Below, piece by piece: positions 1 through 12,600 of a DNA stretch of 64,000 nt (its first letter is position 1; each line of letters opens with the position of its first letter). This DNA comes from Rana temporaria (taxonomy: Eukaryota; Chordata; Amphibia; Anura; Ranidae): NCBI RefSeq assembly GCF_905171775.1, contig NC_053491.1, positions 223,238,486 through 223,302,485 on the forward strand. Direction: 5' to 3'. The notes under the pieces were generated by a model, which had not been told where the DNA came from, did not search any database, and worked only from the letters and a program-made list of their open reading frames with translations. The position numbers were made by a program, and so were the translations under genes.

Positions 1-229
1 ATGTGGTGGAACAAGAGAGTCACATCATGGATGTGCAGCTGACAAATCTGCAGCAACTGCATGATGTTAACATGTCAATATGGACCAAAATCTCTAAAGG
101 AATGTTTCCAACACATTGTTGAATCTATGCCACAAAGAATCAAGGCAGTTCTGAAGGCAAAAGGGAGGTCCAACCCGATACTAGCAAAGTTTACCTAAAA
201 AAGTGGCCGGTGAGTGTATTTTTTTTTTG
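1..229 (+). mobile_element. Tc1/mariner-like element, 3' end (relic)
   Basis: The plus strand reads as the C-terminal end of a Tc1/mariner-type transposase with frameshifts; pieces such as SIWTKISK and ECFQHIVESMPQRIKAVLKA lie in different frames. It is followed by the AAGTGGCCGGTGAGTGTA end typical of this family. The element enters from outside the window. The same family appears to be present on the opposite strand around 55.3-58.7 kb. It is dead as a coding sequence. Confidence 0.6.
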
Positions 230-491
230 CTGGCTATTATGTCTGGTCTCCAAGGATGAGATGACATGTTTATTGTTTTATTGTGGTGCTGCTGTAACCT
301 GAAAAAATATAAGGAGAGCCCATACCTGCTTTCTCATGAGCTTGAAAATGTTGATTTGTGTCCACAATAGAAATTTGACAATTGGCGTATTAACACAGTT
401 AGTCTTTCATCACAATTGCTGACAGCATGAAAGTAGCATTTTGTCTGATTTATGATTTCTCTTATAATTTTGTAAAACAGTTTTATCTCTA

Positions 492-622
492 AGGCAGGCC
501 ATATATTATGCGATTTTCTTTCCTTAACCGAACGCTGAAAAAAAGAAAATTGCACGATTCCTCCCCATCAACATAGTCAGTGTGTTTGAAGGAAAGAAAA
601 TTGCATAATGTATGGCCTGCCC
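492..622. repeat. short palindromic MITE with TA flanks
   Basis: An arm beginning AGGCAGGCCATATATTATGC is mirrored by GCATAATGTATGGCCTGCC at the right end, making a 131-bp foldback. It is flanked by TA on both sides. A related half-copy (CCAGCCATAGATCATGCAAT) occurs at about 1336-1375. There is no coding content. Confidence 0.55.
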
Positions 623-631
623 TAGCGATAA

Positions 632-1147
632 TTAAAGTGGAGGTTCACCCAGAAATAAAATGTTTTACCCTTAGATTCCTGCTCATTTTGTCTAGGGGAA
701 TCGGCTAGTTGTTTTAAAATCGAAGCCGTACTTACCGTTGTAGAGAGCGATCTTCTCCGCCGCTTCCGGGTATGGGCTGCAGGACTGGGCGTTCCTATTT
801 TGATTGACAGTCTTCCAACAGGCTTCCGACGGTCGCATCCATCGCGTCACGATTTTCCGAAAGTAGCCGAATGTCGGTGCGCAGGCGCAGTATAGAGCCG
901 CACCGACGTTCGGCTTCTTTCGGCTACTCGTGACACGATGGATGCGACCGTCGGAAGCCTGTCGGAAGACTGTCAATCAAAATAGGAACGCCCAGTCCCG
1001 AAGACCCATACCCGGAAGCGGCGGAGAAGATCGCTCTCTACAACGGTAAGTACAGCTTCGATTTTAAAACAACTAGCCGATTCCCCTTGACAAAATGAGC
1101 ATCAATCTAAGGGTAAAAAAAATTTTATGGGTGAACTCCCGCTTTAA
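632..1147. mobile_element. T2-type palindromic MITE, TTAA-flanked
   Basis: Starts TTAAAGTGGAGGTTCACCC and ends GGGTGAACTCCCGCTTTAA. Nearly the whole length folds back on itself: CTTCCGGGTATGGGCTGCAG on the left is mirrored by CCCATACCCGGAAG on the right. TTAA at both ends and the TTAAAGNGG termini fit the T2 MITEs described in Xenopus. A close relative lies at 26880-27357. The 94-aa open frame inside is a by-product of the palindrome. Confidence 0.7.
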
Positions 1148-1510
1148 TTAGAGAATCCTTCCCGCAGCACTATTGTGTTCTGCCAGCAGGGAGGGTGCGG
1201 AGCCTTCCCCACCAGCAGAATACAATGATGCCACTGGCAGTGTTTGGACATAAGTTGATTGATGGATCGACTTCAGTACAACCAGCCATAGACAGACTGA
1301 TCCCTCTATGGCTGGCTGAAGTTATAAATTAAGCCAGCCATAGATCATGCAATTTTCTTTCCTTCAACCAAGGGTTAATCGCTTAATTCCCCCATCAAGA
1401 CAGTGAGTGCATATGGGGGAATCTCTTCCGCTGTCCTATTGTATTCTGACAATGCCATCAGAACACAATGATCACTGCTGGATGGCTATAGCACAAAATA
1501 CACTTTGTAC
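1148..1510. repeat. fragments of an interspersed hairpin repeat
   Basis: Holds two diverged, related modules. Each has a short CCCCATC or TTCCC-type stem and the phrase CTATTGT(A/G)TTCTG, plus a small hairpin around 1283-1315 (CAGCCATAGA against CTATGGCTGG). It looks like remains of the family seen at 492-622, cut by the TTAA palindrome. No gene is visible. Confidence 0.35.
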
Positions 1511-2412
1511 TTAACCACTTCTCCACCAAGGACATCATCTGACGTCCTCGACTTTGTGCGGTGATATCTGAATGATGCCTGCAGCTATCACTGTTTTCTG
1601 CCGGTGATTCTGTGCGATAAGAACGATCAGCAGTTCCGCCGCTTAATTGTTTTTATAGGCGGCGGATGTCGTCCCCCCCTCCCGGCGCCATCCGGTGCTT
1701 CTCCTGGGCTCTCCCGTGCCATCGGGGGCCCGGAGAACGAATCGGCCGGCTCACAACGATAGAGATTTCTGGTCACCAGTCATCTCTATGACTGTTTGAA
1801 GCCTGGAGGAGAGATGTGGGGTCTTATTGACCCCACATCTCTCCATAAAGAGGACCTGTCACAATGATTCCTTTTACAAGGGATGTTTATATTCCTTGTA
1901 ATAGGAATAAAAGTGATCAAAAAAAAAAAAAAGTGTAAAAATAAAAATAGTAAAAGTAAAATGAAAAAAAAAAAAATTAAAACGCCCCTGCCCCCGGTAG
2001 CTCGCGCTCAGAAGCAAACATACATGTAAGTCCAGCCCACATATGTAAAAGCCATTCAAACCCCACATGTGAGGTATCGGCGCGTGCGTTAGAGCATGTG
2101 CAATAATTCTAGCACTAGACCTCCTCTGTAACTCAAAAAGAGTAACCTGTAAAAAAAATTAAAGCATTGCCTGTGGAGATTTTTAAGTACCAACGTTTGG
2201 CGCCATTCCATGAGTGTGCGCAATTTTAAAGCGTGACATGTTAGGTATCTATTTACTCGGCATAACATCATCTTTCACATTATACAAAAAAATTGGGCTA
2301 ACTTTACTGTTTTGATATTTTTTTAATTCATGAAACTGTTTTTTTCCCCCCAAAAAAGGCGTTTGAAAAATGATTGCAATGACCGCCATTTTATTCCCTA
2401 GGGTGTCTGCTA

Positions 2413-2496
<84 letters not shown>

Positions 2497-2588
2497 TGGG
2501 GGTTCTGATTAATTTTCTAGCAAAAAAAATTATGATTTTTACACGAAGGAAAGAAGTGCCAGAATAGGCCAGGTGAAGAAGTGGTTAA
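1511..2588. mobile_element. piggyBac-type non-autonomous element A
   Basis: Begins TTAACCACTTCTCCACC and ends GGTGAAGAAGTGGTTAA, an inverted terminal repeat of about 17 bp that includes the TTAA target. No transposase frame remains. An internal (TA)n tract lies near the right end. A 5'-truncated relative is at 13648-14032. Assignment to the piggyBac superfamily is inferred from the TTAA ends only. Confidence 0.6.
2416..2493. repeat. (TA)n microsatellite
   Basis: About 39 uninterrupted TA units inside element A. The related copy at 13.65-14.03 kb has its own (TA)n at the homologous position, just after GGGTGTCTGCT. Confidence 0.95.
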
Positions 2589-3412
2589 CCCCCCTGGCGG
2601 TATTCCCGAGTCTGGCTCGGGGTAAGATTTCTTTACCAAAAGCGGTATCCCCAAGCCAGACTTGGGATCGCCTCGCAGCAGCCACAGGCACAAGTTACTT
2701 ACCTTGTCCCTGGACCCTGCGATGCCTCCCCGCTGTGTGAGCGAGCGGCGTCCTCGTGTCCCTGTGTGCTGGCGATTTCCGTTCCCTGCGACGTTACGAC
2801 GCACGGGGGCGGAGAACGGCGCCAAATTCAAAAAAGTAAATAAACACATTACATACAGTATACTGTATGTAAAAAATACACACCCCCTTGTCCCTAGTGG
2901 TCTGTCCAGTGTCCTACATGTACTTTTATATAATAAAAACTGTTCTTTCTGCCTGGAAACTGGAGATTGTCCATAGCAACCAAAAGTGTCCCTTTATGTC
3001 AAAAGTGGTTTTAGAAAACAGTGATAATAAATTAGAATCACTTGCAGAATTGAGCGATAGCGATTTGTGGGGAAATTCGTCATAAAAAAATAAAAGTAAT
3101 GACAGCGACAATTCTGCAACTGAGCAAATTTCAGTGTTTTTGATTTGATTACATTATTGAATAATTTTTATTATAATTACATTATTATTTCTTATAATTA
3201 TTTATAGTTATTTATTATATTATAATTTATGATTTTGTTTTTCAAACTTTATCATACCCGAGATGTCTACTAGACTCTTGTTTGGACAGATTTAAGTGAG
3301 TTATTCCTAAGAATTACAGGCCTACAATGTAAAACGCCAAATTTCCATGCAAAATAATGGTACCGCTTTCAGCACCTAAAATCTGAAATAATCATACCGC
3401 CAGGAAGGTTAA
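2585..3412. mobile_element. piggyBac-type non-autonomous element B, copy 1
   Basis: Starts TTAACCCCCCTGGCGGTAT and ends ATACCGCCAGGAAGGTTAA. Close behind the left end is a small stem, CCCGAGTCTGGCTCGGGG. The interior (2995-3085) reads as a short acidic peptide containing LAELSDSDLWGNSS, which resembles the acidic N-terminal leader of piggyBac transposases; the catalytic part is absent. The left TTAA is also the right TTAA of element A. Copy 2 is at 14576-15438 in the same orientation. Confidence 0.65.
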
Positions 3413-3614
3413 ACTACTTATTTCCAAATCACAGAAAAAAAATTGTCATCTTTTTTGATACATAAAACAAGCAACAACAATCAAATTGTTCCCTTAATAA
3501 AATAAATGATACAAAAGATGAATTTACATATACAGTATGATTGTGACAAATGCAATACAGTGAAATCTATATGTATAAAGCATTAGTGAATGTATCACGT
3601 TGTATTATTTATAG

Positions 3615-3689
3615 GGAAGCACTGACAAGAGTTCTTTGGAATATCTGTGGGTTTTTAACTACACAGCAAATCAACAACCTACTCAGCAG
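3615..3689 (+). CDS. efcab6: EF-hand gene exon 1 of those in window
   Basis: 75 nt between TTTATAG and GTATTA. It enters with one nucleotide completing an AGG codon and encodes EALTRVLWNICG then FLTTQQINNLLS, leaving AG for the next codon. This is a first-helix/linker half of an EF-hand, ending LLSR like the exon at 36413 (HLLAR). Earlier exons must lie upstream of the window. Confidence 0.65.
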
Positions 3690-6600
3690 GTATTACATTA
3701 TTATAGTAACAAAAGTCCACATTTATTTATATGTGCATTGATTTACAGCTACATTTATTTATATCTGACCTTTATTCAAATTATTCAGTTTATTATTTAT
3801 TTATGCATTTAGGATATTCACTATATGGGTTAGTCATCCAACAATTTTGATTATGCAAATACTTTGTTTTAAAAAAAAAAAAAGTTTAACCCTACATCTG
3901 CTTTTTTCTGTTGAGTCCAATATATTAATATTAATATGGTCATATATGTTTATATTATTAGGAGTAACTCCACTTTTGTTGAGAAAAAACATTCCTCATT
4001 TACCACACTTTGTTACAGATTCCTATCTTTTGTTATTCTGAAGAAATTGTTTGTTTGTCTGTGTCCATGTGCAAAATAAATGTGATTGGGAGTAATATTA
4101 TAATTACTATTCAGCTGCTGCACTTGCAGGTTTCTAATAAGAAAAGTTGCAGGGTCTGCATCCCTTTAGATGTGATTTCTCATTGGGAGTATTTCACAAA
4201 AAATGAAATTTTGGTTCCAAAACCTGATGTGTATCTTAGTGCAGACCTCTAGCAAAATCAGTGAGCCAATCACACAAGCAGGAAATGACATACATTATAT
4301 TAAATGTTTTGGGATGCCTGCCTTTACACGCACATGAACTTTAACCACTTTAGCCCCGGACCATTTCGCATTTTTTGCGATTCGGCACTGCGTCGATTTA
4401 ACTGACAATTGCGCGGTCGTGCGACGTGGCTCTCAAACAAAATTGACATCCTTTTTTTCCCACAAATAGCACTTTCTTTTGGTGGTATTTGATCGCCTCT
4501 GCGGTTTTTATTTTTTGCGCTATAAACAAAAATAGAGCGACAATTTTGAAAAAAAAAACTATATTTTTTACTTTTTACTATAATAAATATCCCCCAAAAA
4601 TATAAAAAATAAATTTTTTTGCTCAGTTCAAGCCGATACATATTCTTCTACATATTTTTGGTAAAAAAAATGCAATAAGCGTTTATTGATTGGTTTGTGC
4701 AAAAGTTATAGCGTCTACAAACAAGGGGATAGTTTTATGGCATTTTTATTAATATTTTTTTTTACTAGTAATGGCAGTGATCAGCGATTTTTATCATGAC
4801 TGTGACTTTATGGCGGACACATCGGACACTTTTGACACATTTTTGGGATCATTTTTACAGCGATCAGGGCTATAAATCTGCAATGATTACTGTGAAAATG
4901 ACACTGGCAGTGAAGAGGTTTACCACTAGGTGGCGCTGAAGGGGTCAAGTGTGCCCTAGGGAGTGATTTTTACTGTTAGGGGGCGTGGCTACATGTGACA
5001 CGTCACTGATTGCTGTTCTAGATCACAGGGAACAGACAATTCGAGACAGTGTCACTAGGCAGAATGGAGAGAGGCATGTTTACACTTGCCTCTCCCCGTT
5101 CTGCAGCTCTGTGACCCAATCGCGGGAACACCGGTGGACATCAAGTCCGTGGATCCCGTGGGCACGGTCACAGAGCCCGCGTCAGGGGCGCGCTGCCGCA
5201 CGGCAGGAATTTCAAAATGACGTATATATACGTCTCTTTGCCCAGCCGTGCCACTTTGCCGACGTATATCTACAGGAGCCGGTCGGGAACCGGTTAATGA
5301 CATCCCTGTCTTAGTCCATAGGGTTCAATATTGAGTTGGCCCACCCTTTGCAGCTATACCAGCTTCAACTCTTCTGGAAAGGCTGTCCATAAGGTTTAGG
5401 AGTGGGTTTATGGGACTGTTTGACCATTCTTCCAGAAGCGCATTTGTGAGGTTAGGCACTGATGTTGGACAAGAAGGCCTGGCTTGCAGTCTCCACTGCT
5501 TGCACGGTCATGTTGGAACAGAAAGGGGTCATCGCCAAACTGTTTCCACAAAGTTGGGAGCATGAAATGTTCCAAAATGTCTTGTTATTCTGAGGCCTTA
5601 GGAGTTCTCTTCACTGGAACTAAGGGGCCAAGCCCAACTCCGAATAAACAACCCCACACCATAATCCCCCCTCCACCAAATGATTTGGACCAGTGCAAAA
5701 AGCAAGGTCCATAAAGACATGGATAAGTGAGTTTGGGGTGGAGGAACTTGACTAACCTCAACCCATTAGAATGCCTTTGGGATGAATTCAAGTGGAGACT
5801 GTGAGCCAGTGCTTCTCATCCAACATCAGTGCCTGACCTCAAAAATGCACTTCTTGAAGAATAGTCAAACATTCCCAAAGACACACTCCTAAACCTTGTG
5901 GACAGCCTTCCCAGAAGAGTTGAAGCTGTTATAGCTGCAAAGGGTGGGCCAATTCAATATTGAACACTACAGACTAAGACTGGGATGCCATTAAAGTTCA
6001 TGTGTGTGTAAAGGGAGGTGTCCCAATACTTTTGGTAATATAGCGTATCTGGGGAGCATTATGTATATCATTTGTGTACAGAACGCCTCCAGGTTGCTAT
6101 ATTGCATTACATTTGACATAAGATGATAGTGCTGCAGATTGAAATAGAAAGGTCATTTTAAATAACATTTAATTACAATATGTCTTCTGTCGCAATTGTA
6201 CAGGAAATTACATTTTTTAAACGTGCTATTTTTTTTCCCATGAAAGTGGAGCTAGCCTGGTTCACACATATGCGACTTGACTCGCTCAGAATCGCATGAC
6301 AAGGAAAATAACATTGTTTTCAATGATGTCTGTTTACATTAATGTGACTCAGCACGTAGTGATCCTGTACTACTTTGGTGAAATGCCAGTGGGATTTTGG
6401 TCCCATAGAATATACAAACCCCATCCAAGCTGCATGTAGCACTACATAATCGCACAGAAAGTCGAATCAAAATCGAATGGCAGCAGTGTGAATCTAGCCT
6501 TACTCTTTAGGTAAAAAAAAATATTTCTTGATCTCTTTTGTATGTTTGCAATCTACAATGCTACTGAACTGCCTCACTCAGCAGCTGCTAATGACAACAG

Positions 6601-9600
6601 GCACAAAGTTCCAATCTATGGACCTGACACAATGATACTGCCGCTGTTACTTGATAGGACAGATACTGAGACTGTTCAGTGCTCTTTGCAGCACTGTGAG
6701 GCTAAATAAGCACTTGATAGAAGGGAACAAGAACTTAACGCCATGAATTATTGATGAAAAAAGTGATATTTATTGTCATTCTGTCCACCTGCAGCAATTT
6801 AATAGCATGTTAAAAATAATTTATTTACTATGGCTATAGTAAAGAAGTCAAGGTTGGGTTATACTGTAAAGCAAAGAGCCAGAATGGCTCAAAATAAATG
6901 ACTAAACACATAACTGTTTATACATAGCTAACCTTAGATCATGTCTTGTTGGAAATAATAATTGGTAAACTAAAAGTGGATGTAAACCCCTTACCTATAC
7001 CCAGTGAAATGAACAGATGATACACAGGGATAAAACAAATCTCCCTACATTAGTTTTACTTGAACAACTGCTGACTTTTGCCTTCTACACTCTTTGGAAA
7101 GTGCAGATCATGTTAGAAATCTTTCTTCCTCTTCCAGCAGTGGGAGGGGAGTCTGGGCATACGCTGTGTGAAAGCTGATTGGAGGAAAGGCACACACCTC
7201 TACTCCACATGGGAAGAGGAACTAACATGCAGAGCTGTATTGTGAATGACAAGCTCTCTGCTTATCTACCTCTAAGCTCCCTACCTGACACATATTTTCA
7301 GCTGCTGTTATCTCATGTGTCACAACTTGTTAGAAGTGACTCTGCTGATAACAGAGGAATGGAGCAGCAGAAAGAAACAGCACTTAGAGCTTTGAAGAGA
7401 GATAAGTAAACGCTACAGATATATGTAAAAAAACAAGATAGTACAGCGCTTAAAGAGTAAATATTGACCACCAAAAATCAAATGTCAAATGAAAACAAAA
7501 TTGGTGAAATAATCTGTGACAACAGAAAAATAAGAGGAAAAACGAATAAAAGAATAATCCAAGGCACATATTCCAAAAGCCAAACAAATGGATAAGAACG
7601 TTCATAAGTGATTGTTCATAGGTGATTTTCATATTTAACTTGACTAAGAAATCCTCCACCGAAAGGGACACCCGATAAGTGAGAATATAATCTCCTTACC
7701 AAAAGAAAAGACCGGTATTGCAACGGTCTCATGGGGCTCAGGGATGTTTTATCTAGTCTTCCCAAAAAGACTGCTTCTGAGACTGGAAAGTGTAGAAGAA
7801 TGGTTCAGGACCATGTAAGCTCCGCCAACCAGATATCGGTATAACCTCCCATGTAATGAAAAATGATGGGATACCACATAGTATAATACCGTTTTATATT
7901 GGGGTTTATTTGAATAAAAAATTTGCACTTACAATATGATGAATACTTCAGCGCAATAGGGTAAAAGTTGGAGAGGATGGCGTCTCCTCAAGCCTTCCTC
8001 CGTCTGCTCAAACTCCGTCGTCACGTGTCTCTGTGTATAGCGTGATGACGTCACCCGGCTAAGCCACACCTACGCGTTTCGTCACGAATAGGAAATCTTC
8101 GGGGATAGGCTGCTGGGCTTTAGTTTTTTGCAATAATAAAAAAAAATACATATTTAAAGGCATTAAATTAGCATTACGCTCATAGGAAAATTGATTCTTT
8201 ATAAGCGAATTTAGCACTGCATTCTCTTTCATGGCTAGCTTTATGCAGCAAATAATACTATATATTTTGTATATAAATGAGTAGGTATAGACTTTCATTA
8301 TTCAAATAATAATAAAAGTACTTTAATTGTTACAGATTAAATCTGTCTGGGCATTCTAGCATTTCTTTTGAGGATTTCAAGAATTGTTTTCAGAGTAATA
8401 AGGTAAAGTCAGTCATGTCAATGTGTTAAAGTGTATATTATTTATAAGAAGTAATAGAAAATTAAATAAAAAATACAAAAAACAAAGACAAATCTGGATT
8501 ATCTGCCTCTACTGGTCTGCTTACAACCTTGCCAACACTTTCAATAACCCAATCAAAATGACTTTTCGGTACACAATTGTCATGACCCTCTTCTCGGGCA
8601 TTAGGAGTCATTTGGACTTTAAAAACTCCAAATCAATAATTTTTAATTTAATAAACATAAAACAGATAAAGCATTACCCCAGTTTTGTCAGATCTGTATG
8701 AAGTCAGTAATCTCCATGTCTATGGTTCCTGATGGACAGCACCTGATCCCCAGGGAAGTTTATAGCTTATAGCTCCTTCACACATGAAAGTAGTCTCACT
8801 GAATGCATGGTAACTGGCCACTGGTGTGTGCTGAAAATCTGGCGCATCACTACGTTTACCTGTTTTGTGCAAACCTTATTGAAATGTCACAAAGTGATAT
8901 TTCAGTAACTTCTATTGGGCTCAGCATGGTGCAATACAGTGAATTGTTGCACTGGGCTTCACTGAAAAAAGCATTATACTCTTTTTTTGTTACATAGTTA
9001 CATAGTTAGTAAGGATGAAAAAAGGCAAAAGTTCAACCATAAAGTAAATAAAATAAAAAATATTGTACAATCCAATGTATCCATTTCTATACCCACAGTT
9101 GATCCAGAGGAAGGCGAAAAACCCCATCAAAGCATGCTCTAATACAGCAGGGGAAAAAATTCCTTCCTGATCCCCCCGAGAGGCCATCAGAGTTTCCCTG
9201 GATCAACTTTACCTATAAATGTCAGTACCCAGTTATATTATGTACATTTAGGAACGTATCCAGGCCTTTCTTAAAGCAATCTACTGAGCTGGCCAGAACC
9301 ACCTCTGGAGGAAGTCTATTCCATTTTCAGAGCTCTTAGGCCGCGTACACACGGTCGGAAAAAAACGATGAGAATGGACCGAGGTTCAGTTTCATCGGTC
9401 CAAACCGAGCGTGTGTATAGCCCATCGGTCTGTTGTCCTTCGGTCCAAAATTTTAAAACATGCTTTAAAATCGAACCAATGGCCCGCTGCCCGATCGGTC
9501 CAAACCGATGGTTAGTACAGAAAGCATCGGTTCAAAACCCGCGCATGCTCAGAATCAAGTCCACACATGCTTGGAAGCATTGAACTTTGTTTTATTCAGC

Positions 9601-12600
9601 ACGTCGTGTGTTTGATGTCACCGCGTTCTGACCCGATCGGTTTTTGGAACGATGGTGTGTACGCACATCAGACCATCAGGCCACTTCAGCGGTGAACCGA
9701 TGGAAATGGCCCGTCGGACCATTCTCATCGGTTTGGAACGACCGTGTGTACGCGGCCTTACTGTGAAGAAACCTTTCCGTATTTGGAGATGAAATCTCTT
9801 TTCCTCTAGACGTAAAGTTCCCCCCTTGCCTGCTGTGTTGACCGTAAAGTGAATCAACTCAACACCAAGTTCACTATATGGACCCCTTATATATTTGTAC
9901 ATGTTGGCCATATCATCCCTTAATCTTCTCTTATCAAGAGTGAATAAATTCAGTTCCTCTAATCTTTCCTCATAGCTGAGCTCCTTCATGCCTCTTATCA
10001 GTTTGGTTGCCCTTCTCTGCACTTTCTCCAGTTCCTCAATATCCTTTTTTGAGAACTGGACCCTAAAACTGGTGAGACTAATATATTCTAGTTTTTGGGT
10101 TTAGATAGATGCTTTATTAGACATGACATTTTCTGCCCATAATCACTCATAGACAAAAATTGCTTGTTCAGGATTTTAGGAGTGTATGTTTATGTGAGTA
10201 CCAAAAAAACCTTTTTGTATTCCTATAGTCATGTTAATTCTGTCTGAATTGATAATGGGAAAATACACACTCTATATAATCCAGCTGGGGATAAATAATT
10301 CCACTTGAATAGAGAAATGTTACCCTGTAGGTAACTGTTTTATAAGCACAGGCAAATTTTAAGTAAATGTATATAAGGGTAGTTGGGGGCAGGTCATGGT
10401 GGCAGGGTAGTCGTCATGCCCTCTATGTTTCCCTCCTCATTGGGTGCCAAGCAATCATCTAGGCGAACGCTTGGAAACGCCTACTCCCGCGGGAGAAGTA
10501 CCCGGAAGCCGGATTGCAAATATAGATTATAAGGTATGTACAGCCTAAAAAAAAAAAAAATGCAGACTGTACATGCTGGTAGTATAAAGAATTTAGTCTT
10601 ATATAAATGTTATTTGGGTGAACCTCCGCTTTAATTACATTTGATATATGTGAGCTGCTGTACTAAATGCTAGATATATCTGAATGGGTGTACAGATTTT
10701 CTTTCACAACCATGTTCATATTAGGTACAAAGGGCCAAATCCTCAAAAGGGATACGCAGGCGGAACTGCTGTTCAGCCTGCGTATCCCTGTGCCTATCTT
10801 TGGAACTGATCCTCAGAAGCAGTTTTCCAAAGATAGGCAGAAGATCCGACATCTGTAAGAGACTTACACTGTCGGATCTTAGGATGCAGTACCGCATCCG
10901 CCGCTGGGGGCATTTCGAGTCGAAATGCCCCTTTGCGTATGCAAATGAGGACTTACGGAGATCCACAAAGCTTTTCAGCTTTGTGTTTTCTGTGTAAGTT
11001 TACGATTGCATACGTAAAATTAGTTCTGCTTTTACAAAGTGTAAACTAGTAACACCTTGTAAAAACAGATCTTTTTTTTCGATCGCCGCATTTTTTTTTA
11101 AATTTTGAATTTTTTTTCCCGGCGCGTAACTTTTTTTTTACCCGACGCAACTTTATTGTCCCGTCGCAATCCACAAAGCCCGACGTAACGTAATTTCGCG
11201 CGCTGCCCGTCGGGAAAATGACGTCACGAGCATGCGCAGTACGGCCGGCGCGGGAGCGCGCCTCATTTAAATTGTCATCGCCCCCTGCAGAAGAGGACCG
11301 CCTTGCGCCGGAGACATTTAAGTTACACGGCCTGAAATTTCTAGGTAAGTGCTTTGTGGATCGGGCACTTAGGTAGAAATTTTAAGTCAGTGTAACTTAA
11401 ATGGGAAAAAATAAGTTAGGCAGGATTTTTGAGGATTTGGCCCAAAATATTTAGGATCTGATTTATCAAAATAAGTAAATGTCACTCTTTAACCTGCAGT
11501 TGTTACAAACACCCAATTATGTGTAAGGCAGTTTAAAGCAACCTTTTTTATTGGTTTTGGATAGATTAGGGAAGAATTAGACCCTGTGAACATGTTTGAA
11601 TTGCTCTGTGTCCTCACTGGAAAGATACGCTCTGCTATTAGTCCTGATGGCCACATTTTACTGAGAAAGAAAGTGATGGGAATTCCAAAAATTTGGAGTT
11701 GTCCCCAAAACCAGAGAGATTTCCTCTTACTTTACAAAATGTCCTTAAAGGATAACTCTCACATTTTTTAAAATTCTTATTTTATCCCCTAAAGGTGACC
11801 AAGTACATATTGCACTTTGTCCTACTCTCTTAGATGGCCACGTTGTGGAGGAAAAACTCCTCTTTATTTATGCTGATGCTAGCTTTAGCTCCACCTCAGT
11901 TTGAAGCCCAATTTATGGGCAGTCTTCTGCTCTTCCAGATAAGGCTTTGATGTGTGCTGTGTGACAGCACTGTGTTTACCTCAAAATGCAAATCCTTTGG
12001 CTTGTAAAACAACTCCCATGTATGTATTCCATGCCGGTGTTTCGTCAGATTTGACGACTCGTCAGAATGTGTAACGGAAGTGACGTTCCGTCGCCACCAT
12101 CTTGCTACACTCCGCACTCCTCCATAGTAAGGATACTCTGAGAAGGGGGAAAGCGGACATCTTGCTACACCCACCGGAGTTTTCCATTTTACACATATTT
12201 TTAACAGTCAGTTTATATAGTAAAATCCAGTACCTAGAAGTCCGTCTGATTGGTTAGATATTGAATTTTAAAAGCAGCAAACTTGTGTGAGATTAGCAAA
12301 TCAGTGAGATGAGCAGGCGTGCCGCTGCTTTTAAAATTCAACATCATAACAGTCAAACGTAGTTCTAAGTTCTGGATTTCATTGTATAAACTCACTTTAC
12401 TGTTAAATATAAGTGTAAAATAGAAAACTCGGGTGGGTGTAACAAGATGTCCGCTTTCCCCCTTCTCAGAGTATCCTTACTATGGAGGAGTGCGGGGTGA
12501 AACAAGATGGCGACGATGGAACCTCACTTCTGTTACCAATTCTGACGGGTCGCCTAATCTGACGAAAACACCCATAGGTCAGCCTTAATACACCAGGAAC

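Larger units (their letters stand above)
4291..6047. mobile_element. Tc1-like foldback derivative (host of element C)
   Basis: The left end (from TACATTATAT, through CCTTTACACGCACATGAACT) is mirrored by AGTTCATGTGTGTGTAAAGG and ATATAGCGTA on the right, i.e. long Tc1 terminal repeats with TA ends. Inside, transposase C-terminal sequence occurs on both strands: on the minus strand 5585-5791 reads GGGGIMVWGC, and on the plus strand about 5750-5960 reads LNPLECLWDEF and LVDSLPRRVEAVIAAKGG with stops. The element is therefore an inverted duplication of a Tc1 end, not a functional transposon. Its left terminal repeat is split by 4341-5297. Confidence 0.65.
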
